Source: an uncultured Clostridia bacterium | GTDB taxonomy: Bacteria; Bacillota; Clostridia; Christensenellales; CAG-917 | DNA length: 11,052 nucleotides | Assembly: GCA_947629635.1 (NCBI GenBank) | Contig: CANREO010000024.1 | Span: forward strand, 1 to 11,052 | Direction: 5' to 3' | Shown here: piece by piece, positions 1-4,802 of the stretch | Layout: the number at the start of each line of letters is the position of its first letter | Position numbering within the stretch: the first letter of the stretch is position 1 | Made by a program: the position numbers and the translations under genes | The notes under the pieces: generated by a model | Databases searched by the model: none | What the model was told of the DNA's origin: nothing | Seen by the model: only the letters and a program-made list of their open reading frames with translations

Positions 1-903
1 GTAACTGAATTCGAGATAAACAAAGAAGTTGAGCAGTCCGCCGCCGATGACCGCTCCCGACAATATTGCCCACAGGAGCATAACGAGCGCGTTCCAAAGA
101 AGTTGATCGTTTTTGAAGATGACCTTAAACAGATCCTTAAACTTCATGCGAGGCACTTTTTGAAAGTCGACGGGAAGAGGTTTCTCCTTGACGCCGAATA
201 TCGTAATGAGTTGGCTTGCCACCATAAGCACTGCGACGAGTATCGCCAAAACTCCATATCCCTTCACCGCGCCACCGAACGCTTTTTGCGCCACATCGCC
301 TGCCGTAAGCATGGGAGTGAGCAATCCGGCAAGTCCGCCGCCCGCGCTGACAACAAGTTGAGTGAAAGAGTTGAGCTTGTTGCGGTCGTCGGCATTTGTA
401 GTGAGCGACGGCATCATGCCCCAGTAGGATATATCGTTCATAGTAAACGTAATGGAAAACATGAAATATCCGAACGCCAAAAATCCTATAAACGCCCAGC
501 CTGTAAGCGGAACGTTGAATATAGCTATGATGACAAAGCCCGTAAGCACGGCCCCAATCAGTTGCCACGGTTTGTATTTGCCCCACTTCGTACGCGTGTT
601 TTCGACGATAGAACCCATGATAGGGTCATTGAACGCGTCGAATATACGCGCGCAAATGATAATGACCGTAATCATACTGAACTGCGCCGTCGTCAAATTT
701 TTGGTGAGCAACACAAAGTTGAGCAGATAACCGTTGAAAAAGTTATAAAGAAAGTCTCTGCCAAACGTCCCCAAGGGATATGTGAAGAAGTTGCGCAACG
801 ACAGCTTTTCGCCTATATCCTTGTTTGCGACCTGTTCGGTCTCGGCGGTCGGCCCGACTGCTTCAACCGCTTCCGTCGAAACGCCTTGCATATTTTCGTC
901 CAT
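1..903 (-). CDS. GPH-family (MelB-like) sugar:cation symporter, N-terminal part
   Basis: An open frame of 301 codons starts at ATG 903-901 and is still open at the left edge, so the C-terminal third or so is missing. The start follows a GAGAGGG ribosome binding site with suitable spacing. After a soluble, acidic N-terminal stretch of about 33 residues the protein becomes strongly hydrophobic. Residues 86-97 read RIFDAFNDPIMG, the helix II signature of the glycoside-pentoside-hexuronide:cation symporter family; Asp89 and Asp93 sit where MelB has its cation-binding aspartates. It is followed by a basic loop (TRTKWGKYKPW) typical of the family. Family knowledge implies cation-coupled uptake of a glycoside or oligosaccharide across the cytoplasmic membrane. 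The substrate cannot be read from this fragment and no sugar enzyme is visible nearby. The N-terminal tail is longer than in E. coli MelB. Confidence 0.9.
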   Translation of the reverse strand, partial: MDENMQGVSTEAVEAVGPTAETEQVANKDIGEKLSLRNFFTYPLGTFGRDFLYNFFNGYLLNFVLLTKNLTTAQFSMITVIIICARIFDAFNDPIMGSIVENTRTKWGKYKPWQLIGAVLTGFVIIAIFNVPLTGWAFIGFLAFGYFMFSITFTMNDISYWGMMPSLTTNADDRNKLNSFTQLVVSAGGGLAGLLTPMLTAGDVAQKAFGGAVKGYGVLAILVAVLMVASQLITIFGVKEKPLPVDFQKVPRMKFKDLFKVIFKNDQLLWNALVMLLWAILSGAVIGGGLLNFFVYLEFSY

Positions 904-933
904 AATTTCCCTCTCATGTCGATTTATACTATC

Positions 934-968
934 ATAATAGCATAAGTAATAATATATTACAATGTCAA
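934..968 (-). promoter_or_regulatory. Promoter of the GPH transporter gene
   Basis: On the minus strand TTGTAA (962-957) and TATTAT (939-934) are 17 bp apart, with a TG of an extended -10 just before the hexamer. A consensus TTGACA (968-963) lies immediately upstream and could serve with TATGCT at 18 bp instead. The region is very AT-rich. CTAT-CATA-ATAG around 929-940 is a small inverted repeat over the -10 that might be an operator. Transcription would begin about 20-30 bases before the start codon. Confidence 0.6.
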
Positions 969-1054
969 AAGTTCAAAATTTTTAATAATTTCAATACATC
1001 TAACGGCTGAAAGGACTTTTTGTGCATTTTTGAAATTTTTTTGCAAAAATATGC

Positions 1055-1083
1055 TGTACATTTTCAAATATATTGATTATAAT
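1055..1083 (+). promoter_or_regulatory. Promoter of tRNA-Pro
   Basis: TGTACA (1055-1060) and a perfect TATAAT (1078-1083) are 17 bp apart, placing the transcription start a few bases before the mature tRNA at 1095, as is usual for tRNA genes. The promoter is framed by an 8-bp inverted repeat, TGTACATT (1055-1062) and AATGTACA (1081-1088). Confidence 0.65.
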
Positions 1084-1094
1084 GTACAAGCAAT

Positions 1095-1171
1095 CTGGGT
1101 GTGGCGCAGTTTGGTAGCGCGCATGAATGGGGTTCATGAGGCCGGAAGTTCAAGTCTTCTCACCCAGACCA
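1095..1171 (+). tRNA. tRNA-Pro (anticodon GGG)
   Basis: A complete 77-base cloverleaf can be drawn. The 7-bp acceptor stem pairs CTGGGTG (1095-1101) with CACCCAG (1161-1167). The D stem is GCGC/GCGC (1104-1107, 1117-1120). The anticodon stem CATGA/TCATG encloses loop ATGGGGT (1127-1133) with anticodon GGG at 1129-1131. The T stem is GGAAG/CTTCT with loop TTCAAGT (1151-1157 region). The discriminator A and CCA are encoded. GGG reads CCC and CCU proline codons. The tRNA stands alone and is followed at once by its own terminator. Confidence 0.97.
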
Positions 1172-1172
1172 A

Positions 1173-1206
1173 AAAAGCACATCGACATGATGTGCTTTTG
1201 TTTTTT
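1173..1206 (+). terminator. Intrinsic terminator of tRNA-Pro
   Basis: An 11-bp perfect stem, AAAAGCACATC (1173-1183) and GATGTGCTTTT (1189-1199), closes a 5-base loop. It is followed by a T-rich run (TTTTGTTTTTT to 1206). Because the stem begins with an A-run it can also act on the minus strand, where it may stop transcripts from the lipoprotein gene. Confidence 0.85.
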
Positions 1207-1358
1207 CAAAAGCACATAGATGTCACATGCTTTTTTGGTCTGCTCCGCGTATTTACCCCAAAAAATTCGTTCCACAAAAGTTGTTTTTCTACACAATTTT
1301 ACATCGTCACTCATTTCTCGGGGACCCCGTTTGCCCAGACTGAAGTTGCTATAATACG
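1190..1358 (+). repeat. Direct repeat, copy A (hairpin plus 137-bp core)
   Basis: The core 1222-1358 matches 1533-1669 without gaps and with 5 differences in 137 bases (about 96% identity). Ahead of the core is a hairpin ATGTGCTTTT (1190-1199) / AAAAGCACAT (1208-1217) with loop GTTTTTTC. The core contains a GC-rich GGGGACCCC palindrome (1320-1328 region) and ends in TGCTATAAT, an extended -10 motif. Both strands are open through the core, but there is no ribosome binding site or sensible start. Four of the five differences would change the amino acid in the minus-strand frame, so I treat it as non-coding. Orientation is arbitrary. I do not recognise the family. Confidence 0.85.
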
Positions 1359-1483
1359 TGAGAAAGTCAAGAGGCTATTCTGAGATGCGCATATGGCTCG
1401 CTATTTTTTGTGCTTGGGTTGCTCGGACAATGCTTGCGCGGTTGTATATGCTGTCGTCCTGCTTAGTTATTTTGTTTGATGTT

Positions 1484-1515
1484 GCACGTAAAGACCTTGC
1501 GTGCTTTTTGTTTTT
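1484..1515 (+). terminator. Possible intrinsic terminator before repeat copy B
   Basis: GCACG (1484-1488) can pair with CGTGC (1500-1504) across an 11-base loop, followed by TTTTTGTTTTT. It would compete with the hairpin counted as part of repeat copy B, since the segment 1499-1509 is shared. It could end a short transcript started in copy A. The stem is short, so this is tentative. Confidence 0.4.
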
Positions 1516-1669
1516 GCAAAAAGTACGCTGAGGTCACATGCTTTTTTGGTCTGCTCCGCGTATTTACCCCCAAAAATTCGTTCTACAAAAGTTGTTTTTC
1601 TACACAATTTTACATTGTCACTCATTTTTCGGGGACCCCGTTTGTCCAGACTGAAGTTGCTATAATACG
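1499..1669 (+). repeat. Direct repeat, copy B (hairpin plus 137-bp core)
   Basis: This is the second copy of the core (1533-1669), offset by exactly 311 bases from copy A. Its preceding hairpin is GCGTGCTTTTT (1499-1509) / AAAAAGTACGC (1518-1528) with loop GTTTTTGC. Relative to copy A the two outer pairs AT/AT have become GC/GC, which keeps the pairing. Only about 50 bases separate the end of this copy from the 3' end of the lipoprotein gene. The 174 bases between the two cores hold no recognisable gene. Confidence 0.85.
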
Positions 1670-1719
1670 CAGACAAAGGGCGCGTCGGTTTTTCGGACGA
1701 AGTTTGGTCGAGATCGTCA

Positions 1720-2616
1720 TTATAACGAAAGTTCGCGATATTCTTTGACTTCGATGTTTTCGATATAAGATAAATATCCATATTGAAGCTCGCGCAAATA
1801 TTCTCGTTGGGTTTTACAAGTGCCTGTATGTCCGCCCATTGATAATGTAACGATCCTATTTCCAACAAGCATTGTAATATCTGTCACATTGCCATGACTT
1901 GTTAATGTAAATAAAGTTGTGTTGATGACCTTATAATTGATGATGTCGTAGGAGCTGACTCCCGACAAGGCGGCTTTGACCTTGCTTTGCGACAGCGCAA
2001 ATGCGCAAATATCCTCCGGCACGCCTTGTTCAGTGATTCGGGAAGTTAATGTAGTAAATCCTTGTTTTGATAAATTTATATTTTCCAAAATTTGTTTATA
2101 TGTTTTATATGTATTTAATTCAAGACTAGTGCTAATGTCAACAACGCCAAAATTCACTTTCCCTGTCCCTGTTTTTTTGCAAGAAAAATAAACCTTAGAA
2201 TCTTTTGCATTTATCATCAAAATATTTGTATCACTAATATTAAGCGATTGAAGTAACGAAACATTTTCATTATAATAATTTTGTAAGTAAATTGCCAACT
2301 CTCTTTCAAATTCTTCTCTCGTAATATCATGTTCTACCTCCTCGCTCGGTTTTTGCTGTTCTTCGGGAGGTTCTTGTTCGCTTGGAGTTTCCTGCTCTTC
2401 GGGAGTTTCGGTATCGTTGCCGTCGCTCGGCTCTTCGATTTCGGGAGGGTCGCTCGGCGTTTCATTTGAGTTTCCGTTGTGCGACGGAGTAGGATCTTTT
2501 TTCTGCAAATTTAAGTCGCACGCCGTCAAAGTCGCGCACAACGCAAACGAAAGTATGATCACAATGGCAAAAACCGCCAACCGCGCGGCTTTTTGGGCGA
2601 CATGAGATTTTTTCAT
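1720..2616 (-). CDS. Lipoprotein of unknown function
   Basis: 298 residues. The start at ATG 2616 is chosen because AGGAGG (2627-2622) sits 5 bases before it and a lipoprotein signal follows directly; the frame is open further upstream but without a ribosome site. The signal peptide has a basic N-terminus, a hydrophobic stretch (about residues 13-30) and lipobox LTAC with the lipidated cysteine at position 33. Residues about 40-97 form a low-complexity linker rich in Pro, Glu, Ser and Gln, suited to spanning the cell wall. Residues about 100-298 look like a folded domain, opening with an amphipathic helix (REEFERELAIYLQNYY) and rich in beta-prone Thr, Val and Ile. I do not recognise this domain. 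The stretch coding for it is more AT-rich than neighbouring genes. The protein should be anchored outside the membrane. Its long structured leader suggests control at the RNA level. Confidence 0.85.
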   Translation of the reverse strand: MKKSHVAQKAARLAVFAIVIILSFALCATLTACDLNLQKKDPTPSHNGNSNETPSDPPEIEEPSDGNDTETPEEQETPSEQEPPEEQQKPSEEVEHDITREEFERELAIYLQNYYNENVSLLQSLNISDTNILMINAKDSKVYFSCKKTGTGKVNFGVVDISTSLELNTYKTYKQILENINLSKQGFTTLTSRITEQGVPEDICAFALSQSKVKAALSGVSSYDIINYKVINTTLFTLTSHGNVTDITMLVGNRIVTLSMGGHTGTCKTQREYLRELQYGYLSYIENIEVKEYRELSL

Positions 2617-2621
2617 AAATT

Positions 2622-2668
2622 CCTCCTTAAGCGGCGTTTGCCGCAAACAGATATAGTAGTTTTGCGGC
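2622..2668 (-). promoter_or_regulatory. Two mutually exclusive hairpins next to the lipoprotein ribosome site
   Basis: Reading the minus strand, GCCGCAAAAC (2668-2659) can pair with GTTTGCGGC (2648-2640) with one bulge. Alternatively GCGGC (2644-2640) can pair with GCCGC (2635-2631) across an AAAC loop, ending only 3 bases before AGGAGG (2627-2622). The two forms share 2644-2640, so only one can exist at a time. The decamer CAAACGCCGC occurs twice here (2673-2664 and 2640-2631). Neither hairpin is followed by a T-run, so any effect would be on translation or RNA stability. Confidence 0.45.
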
Positions 2669-2722
2669 GTTTGAGGGCGACAGGCTCTTTGCAAGAGGAA
2701 GAAATGGGAAAATCGCATATAC

Positions 2723-2750
2723 AAAAAGTGCGCCGCTATGAGCGACGCAC
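2723..2750 (-). terminator. Intrinsic terminator (attenuator) in the lipoprotein leader
   Basis: On the minus strand GTGCGTCGCT (2750-2741) pairs with AGCGGCGCAC (2737-2728) in a 10-bp stem with one G-U pair and loop CAT, followed by TTTTTG (2727-2722). It lies about 107 bases before the lipoprotein start codon and downstream of a good minus-strand promoter. It therefore either ends a small RNA or acts as an attenuator. Confidence 0.7.
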
Positions 2751-2891
2751 CGCAACTTGCCTTCGCCCATAGGTTGCGACACCATCAAATACATGCGAAA
2801 CATCATGCACTCTGAAAGAGCTTGGCAAAATTGCCACTGCAAAAGAGTACATTGTTTCGCTGACTGCACAAATATAATGATGATGTCGCAA
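2723..2891 (-). ncRNA. Predicted structured leader RNA or small RNA, family unknown
   Basis: On the minus strand four nested helices can be drawn. P1 is 14 bp with one G-U pair (2891-2878 with 2787-2774). P2 is GCGAAACA (2860-2853) with TGTTTCGC (2802-2795). P3 is TGTACTCT (2851-2844) with AGAGTGCA (2813-2806), one G-U. P4 is TGGCA (2836-2832) with TGCCA (2827-2823). A terminator hairpin follows (2750-2728). Two alternatives exist. CTATGGGCG (2772-2764) can pair with CGCTCATAG (2744-2736), which destroys the terminator. CGCAAC (2778-2773) can pair with GTTGCG (2756-2751), which opens the base of P1. This is the layout of a riboswitch or attenuator, or of a small RNA with its own terminator. 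It does not fit the T-box, cobalamin, fluoride or SRP RNA patterns I know. Confidence 0.55.
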
Positions 2892-2895
2892 GGCT

Positions 2896-2924
2896 ATTCT
2901 AACATCTTTGGGCAGCTAAATCAA
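2896..2924 (-). promoter_or_regulatory. Promoter of the leader RNA and lipoprotein
   Basis: TTGATT (2924-2919) and TAGAAT (2901-2896) are 17 bp apart on the minus strand, with the TG of an extended -10 before the second hexamer. The predicted start near 2889 falls exactly at the 5' strand of helix P1 of the leader RNA, so promoter and RNA structure support each other. Confidence 0.65.
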
Positions 2925-3048
2925 CAATTTGCAAAAATTTATCTCGAAGCGAAAAACATGCTGTTTTATTTATGACACGGCTCAAAGCACAGTTCGCGGC
3001 CTTCGTTGGGGCCAATGCAAATATCGGGAAATTTATGTACGCTTTCGC

Positions 3049-3077
3049 TTTACTTTGGACAAACGCGGTGCTAATAT
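3049..3077 (+). promoter_or_regulatory. Promoter of the TPP riboswitch and thiT
   Basis: TTTACT (3049-3054) and TAATAT (3072-3077) are 17 bp apart, with TG of an extended -10 before the second hexamer. The start is predicted near 3084, at the first base-paired part of the riboswitch. TTGGAC (3055-3060) with TATATG is a weaker alternative. About 120 bases separate this promoter from the divergent lipoprotein promoter; I see nothing else between them. Confidence 0.55.
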
Positions 3078-3080
3078 ATA

Positions 3081-3154
3081 TGAGCTAGGGGTGCCAAACG
3101 GCTGAGATCATACCCTTCAACTTGTGAGATAATCCTCGCGTAAGGAAGCATAAT
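3081..3154 (+). promoter_or_regulatory. TPP riboswitch (THI element)
   Basis: The conserved THI-box pieces appear in order: GGGGTGCC (3088-3095), GGCTGAGA (3100-3107), ACCC (3112-3115), GATAAT (3127-3132) and GCGTAAGGAA (3138-3147). CTGAGA is the pyrimidine-binding loop and GATAAT belongs to the pyrophosphate-binding arm of the TPP aptamer. The P1 stem is formed roughly by ATGAGCT and AGCAT. It sits between the promoter and a thiamine transporter gene, in the expected sense. The expected effect is to lower expression when TPP is plentiful. Confidence 0.93.
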
Positions 3155-3199
3155 ATCTTTAAGGCGTTAACCGACAGATTTAAGCATATCCCACCTTTG

Positions 3200-3229
3200 A
3201 CCTCCGAAGCACACACGGGAGGTTTTTTT
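3200..3229 (+). terminator. Expression platform: terminator that includes the thiT ribosome site
   Basis: ACCTCC (3200-3205) pairs with GGAGGT (3218-3223) and is followed by seven T, directly before ATG 3230. The 3' arm GGGAGG (3217-3222) is also the only ribosome binding site for the next gene. Forming the hairpin would therefore both stop transcription and hide the ribosome site in any transcript that escapes. Confidence 0.75.
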
Positions 3230-4438
3230 ATGGACATTGGACAAATTTACGACGGTGCGCGCTTTGTGTTGCTTTATACCGCCGTAGCTATGGTAGCTGC
3301 GATCGCGATCGTAGGGTTGTTGGTCTTCTTTTTCAAAAGGGAGAGATTCGGCGATTTCAAAAAATATGCTCTCGGCATAACCGCGGGCGCCGCGGTGATG
3401 GCGGTAGTATTTATGACGTACCTGAATTCGAAGAGCATCTTGATAGAGGACGGCGGAATGAGCGCAATGCTTTTCTGGCCCATCATGGCGACGATAATAG
3501 TGATACTTGCGGGATTGATCGCGATGCTTGTATGTTCGCTTTTCGGCAAAACGCCCGTGCGCGTCGCCGGTATTTGCACGGTAGTCGGCGCAATAGGCGG
3601 ACTTATTGCAATAATTGTGGAAATGACAAAATATTTTTCCACCGTCCAAGCCTATTATGAAGAAGCTAACGTCACGGGCATGGTCATTTCCGCCGTTATA
3701 CTCGCACTGGTCATTGTCGCAATATATCTGCTCGGCAACAAGCGCAAAGACAGCGATACTCGCGCAATCGTATACGGCGCTATAGCGATAGCAATGAGTT
3801 TTGCGCTCAGTTACGCGCGCCTTGCCAGGTTGCCACAAGGCGGCTCTATCACTTTTGCGAGCCTACTTCCACTTATGATCTATTGTTGCATGTTCGGCAC
3901 GAGGCGCGGAGTGCTCGTATGCCTTGTTTACGGGCTTCTGCAAGCCGTGCAAAATCCATGGATAATACACCCGATGCAATTCCTTCTGGACTATCCCCTC
4001 GCCTTCGGAATGATCGGCATAAGCGGTTTGCTGTTTGAAAAGAACGTATTCAAATTTAAGGGGGGCAAAATGCTCGCGTTTGTGCTCGGCGGCATTATGG
4101 CAGTACTGTTGCGTTGGACGTGCCACGTGCTTTCGGGCGTATTCGCTTTTGCAGACCCGAAGGTTTTGGCTACATACGGCTCGTATGCGGCATACAGCAT
4201 GGCATACAACAGTTTTGCGTTTGCGGATATGGCAATTGCGCTTGCGGCGGGTATAATGCTGTTCGCCTCGCGCGCATTTATGTCGCAATTCGATCGCTCT
4301 GTCAAAGTTTCGGACGCACCCACCGAATATATCGACGAAGACGACGAATTTGACGCTTTGATAGCAAACGGCGATACCGCGGTCCCTGCCGAAGCGAAAG
4401 AAGTCAAAACGGATATGCAAACTCCGAGTTCCGATTGA
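3230..4438 (+). CDS. thiT: Thiamine transporter ThiT (ECF S component) with an N-terminal membrane extension
   Basis: 402 residues; start ATG 3230 follows GGGAGG by 7 bases, and an upstream in-frame ATG at 3197 lies inside the terminator hairpin region and has no ribosome site. Residues about 179-352 match ThiT: LPQGGSITFASLLPL (201-215), then RRGVLVCLVYGLLQ, then IIHPMQFLLDYPLAFG (245-260). His299 (CHVLSGV) and Tyr326-Asn327 lie in the positions I associate with thiamine binding in L. lactis ThiT; the Trp expected after HVLSGV is Phe here. ThiT alone is usually about 180-200 residues. Here residues 1-170 add about five membrane helices (near 13-35, 46-66, 79-105, 112-131, 149-169) that I do not recognise. 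The C-terminus (about 360-402) is acidic and soluble. The role is high-affinity thiamine binding in the membrane, working with a shared EcfAA'T module encoded elsewhere. The TPP riboswitch confirms the assignment. Confidence 0.93.
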   Translation: MDIGQIYDGARFVLLYTAVAMVAAIAIVGLLVFFFKRERFGDFKKYALGITAGAAVMAVVFMTYLNSKSILIEDGGMSAMLFWPIMATIIVILAGLIAMLVCSLFGKTPVRVAGICTVVGAIGGLIAIIVEMTKYFSTVQAYYEEANVTGMVISAVILALVIVAIYLLGNKRKDSDTRAIVYGAIAIAMSFALSYARLARLPQGGSITFASLLPLMIYCCMFGTRRGVLVCLVYGLLQAVQNPWIIHPMQFLLDYPLAFGMIGISGLLFEKNVFKFKGGKMLAFVLGGIMAVLLRWTCHVLSGVFAFADPKVLATYGSYAAYSMAYNSFAFADMAIALAAGIMLFASRAFMSQFDRSVKVSDAPTEYIDEDDEFDALIANGDTAVPAEAKEVKTDMQTPSSD

Positions 4439-4452
4439 TTGTAAATTGATTT

Positions 4453-4482
4453 AAAGCTCCGCCGCTCGGCGGAGCTTTTTTA
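4453..4482 (+). terminator. Intrinsic terminator of thiT
   Basis: AAAGCTCCGCC (4453-4463) pairs perfectly with GGCGGAGCTTT (4468-4478) across loop GCTC, followed by a T-run. It starts 14 bases after the thiT stop codon. Confidence 0.92.
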
Positions 4483-4528
4483 TGATCTATACATCATCCT
4501 ATTTTTGAAATCGCAATTTTGACCAATA

Positions 4529-4557
4529 CAAAGGCGGAGGATCATCCTCCGCCTTTG
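4529..4557 (-). terminator. Terminator of the feo operon
   Basis: A perfect palindrome, CAAAGGCGGAGGAT (4529-4542) and its complement (4544-4557) around a single base, lies 18 bases past the stop codon of the last feo gene. The T-run after it on the minus strand is weak (TTTGTATT), but the stem is very stable. With the thiT terminator it separates two convergent genes. Confidence 0.75.
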
Positions 4558-4575
4558 CAGCTAAATAGAGAGAGT

Positions 4576-4782
4576 TTACGTCCGATTTTGCTCAGACTTG
4601 TTTTGGCTGTCATCCTGTGCGGAGCACCCGTGGCAACTTTGGCACTTGTCGGCATACGGACATCCGCAACAATCCGACGACAGCGACGGTTTTCCCTTTG
4701 CCTTGCGCACGATCGCCGCAATGACTACGCCGAGCACAATTGCTATAGCCGCTATGATCACAACTATTTCAACAGGTCCCAC
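4576..4782 (-). CDS. FeoB-associated Cys-rich membrane protein
   Basis: 68 residues from a GTG start at 4782, preceded by GGAGG; 20 bases after the feoB stop. A single N-terminal membrane helix (about residues 5-25) is followed by a basic patch and a cysteine cluster, CCGCPYADKCQSCHGC (about 38-53). This matches the small FeoB-associated Cys-rich protein family found after feoB in many Clostridia. Its exact role is not settled; the cysteines suggest metal binding at the cytoplasmic face of FeoB. The hydrophilic tail is rich in Ser, Gln and Asn. Confidence 0.88.
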   Translation of the reverse strand: MGPVEIVVIIAAIAIVLGVVIAAIVRKAKGKPSLSSDCCGCPYADKCQSCHGCSAQDDSQNKSEQNRT

Positions 4783-4802
4783 AGTGCCTCCGCTCGGGCT
4801 GT

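Noticed and set aside
103..945. Long plus-strand open frame opposite the GPH transporter
   Set aside because: Its translation is rich in Arg and His with no membrane or domain pattern; the minus strand encodes a clear transporter.
1030..1383. Plus-strand open frame through the tRNA and repeat copy A
   Set aside because: It runs straight across tRNA-Pro and its terminator; this is non-coding RNA sequence, not a gene.
1095..1720. An integrated element using the tRNA gene as attachment site
   Set aside because: No integrase, transposase or duplicated tRNA 3' end in direct orientation is visible; only the inverted 14-mer and the repeats are seen.
1467..1868. Minus-strand open frame through repeat copy B that could be called a small protein
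   Set aside because: It overlaps the 3' end of the lipoprotein gene in another frame, has no ribosome site, and four of the five differences between the repeat copies would change the residue in this frame.
2833..2839. GCCACTG on the plus strand, resembling the core of a cobalamin riboswitch
   Set aside because: None of the other conserved B12-box pieces is nearby and no plus-strand gene follows before the TPP riboswitch.
2627..2869. Minus-strand 80-codon open frame upstream of the lipoprotein
   Set aside because: It covers the predicted RNA helices and terminator, lacks a ribosome site, and its translation has no domain-like pattern.
2723..2891. T-box leader, 6S RNA or SRP RNA as the identity of the lipoprotein leader RNA
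   Set aside because: No T-box core (GGGTGG with ACCGC) is present; the conserved SRP tip is absent; 6S RNA is usually one long hairpin without a separate terminator hairpin. None could be supported.
3167..4420. Minus-strand open frames opposite thiT
   Set aside because: They cover the riboswitch platform and thiT; the translations are rich in His, Arg and Tyr, as is typical of the antisense of a membrane protein gene.
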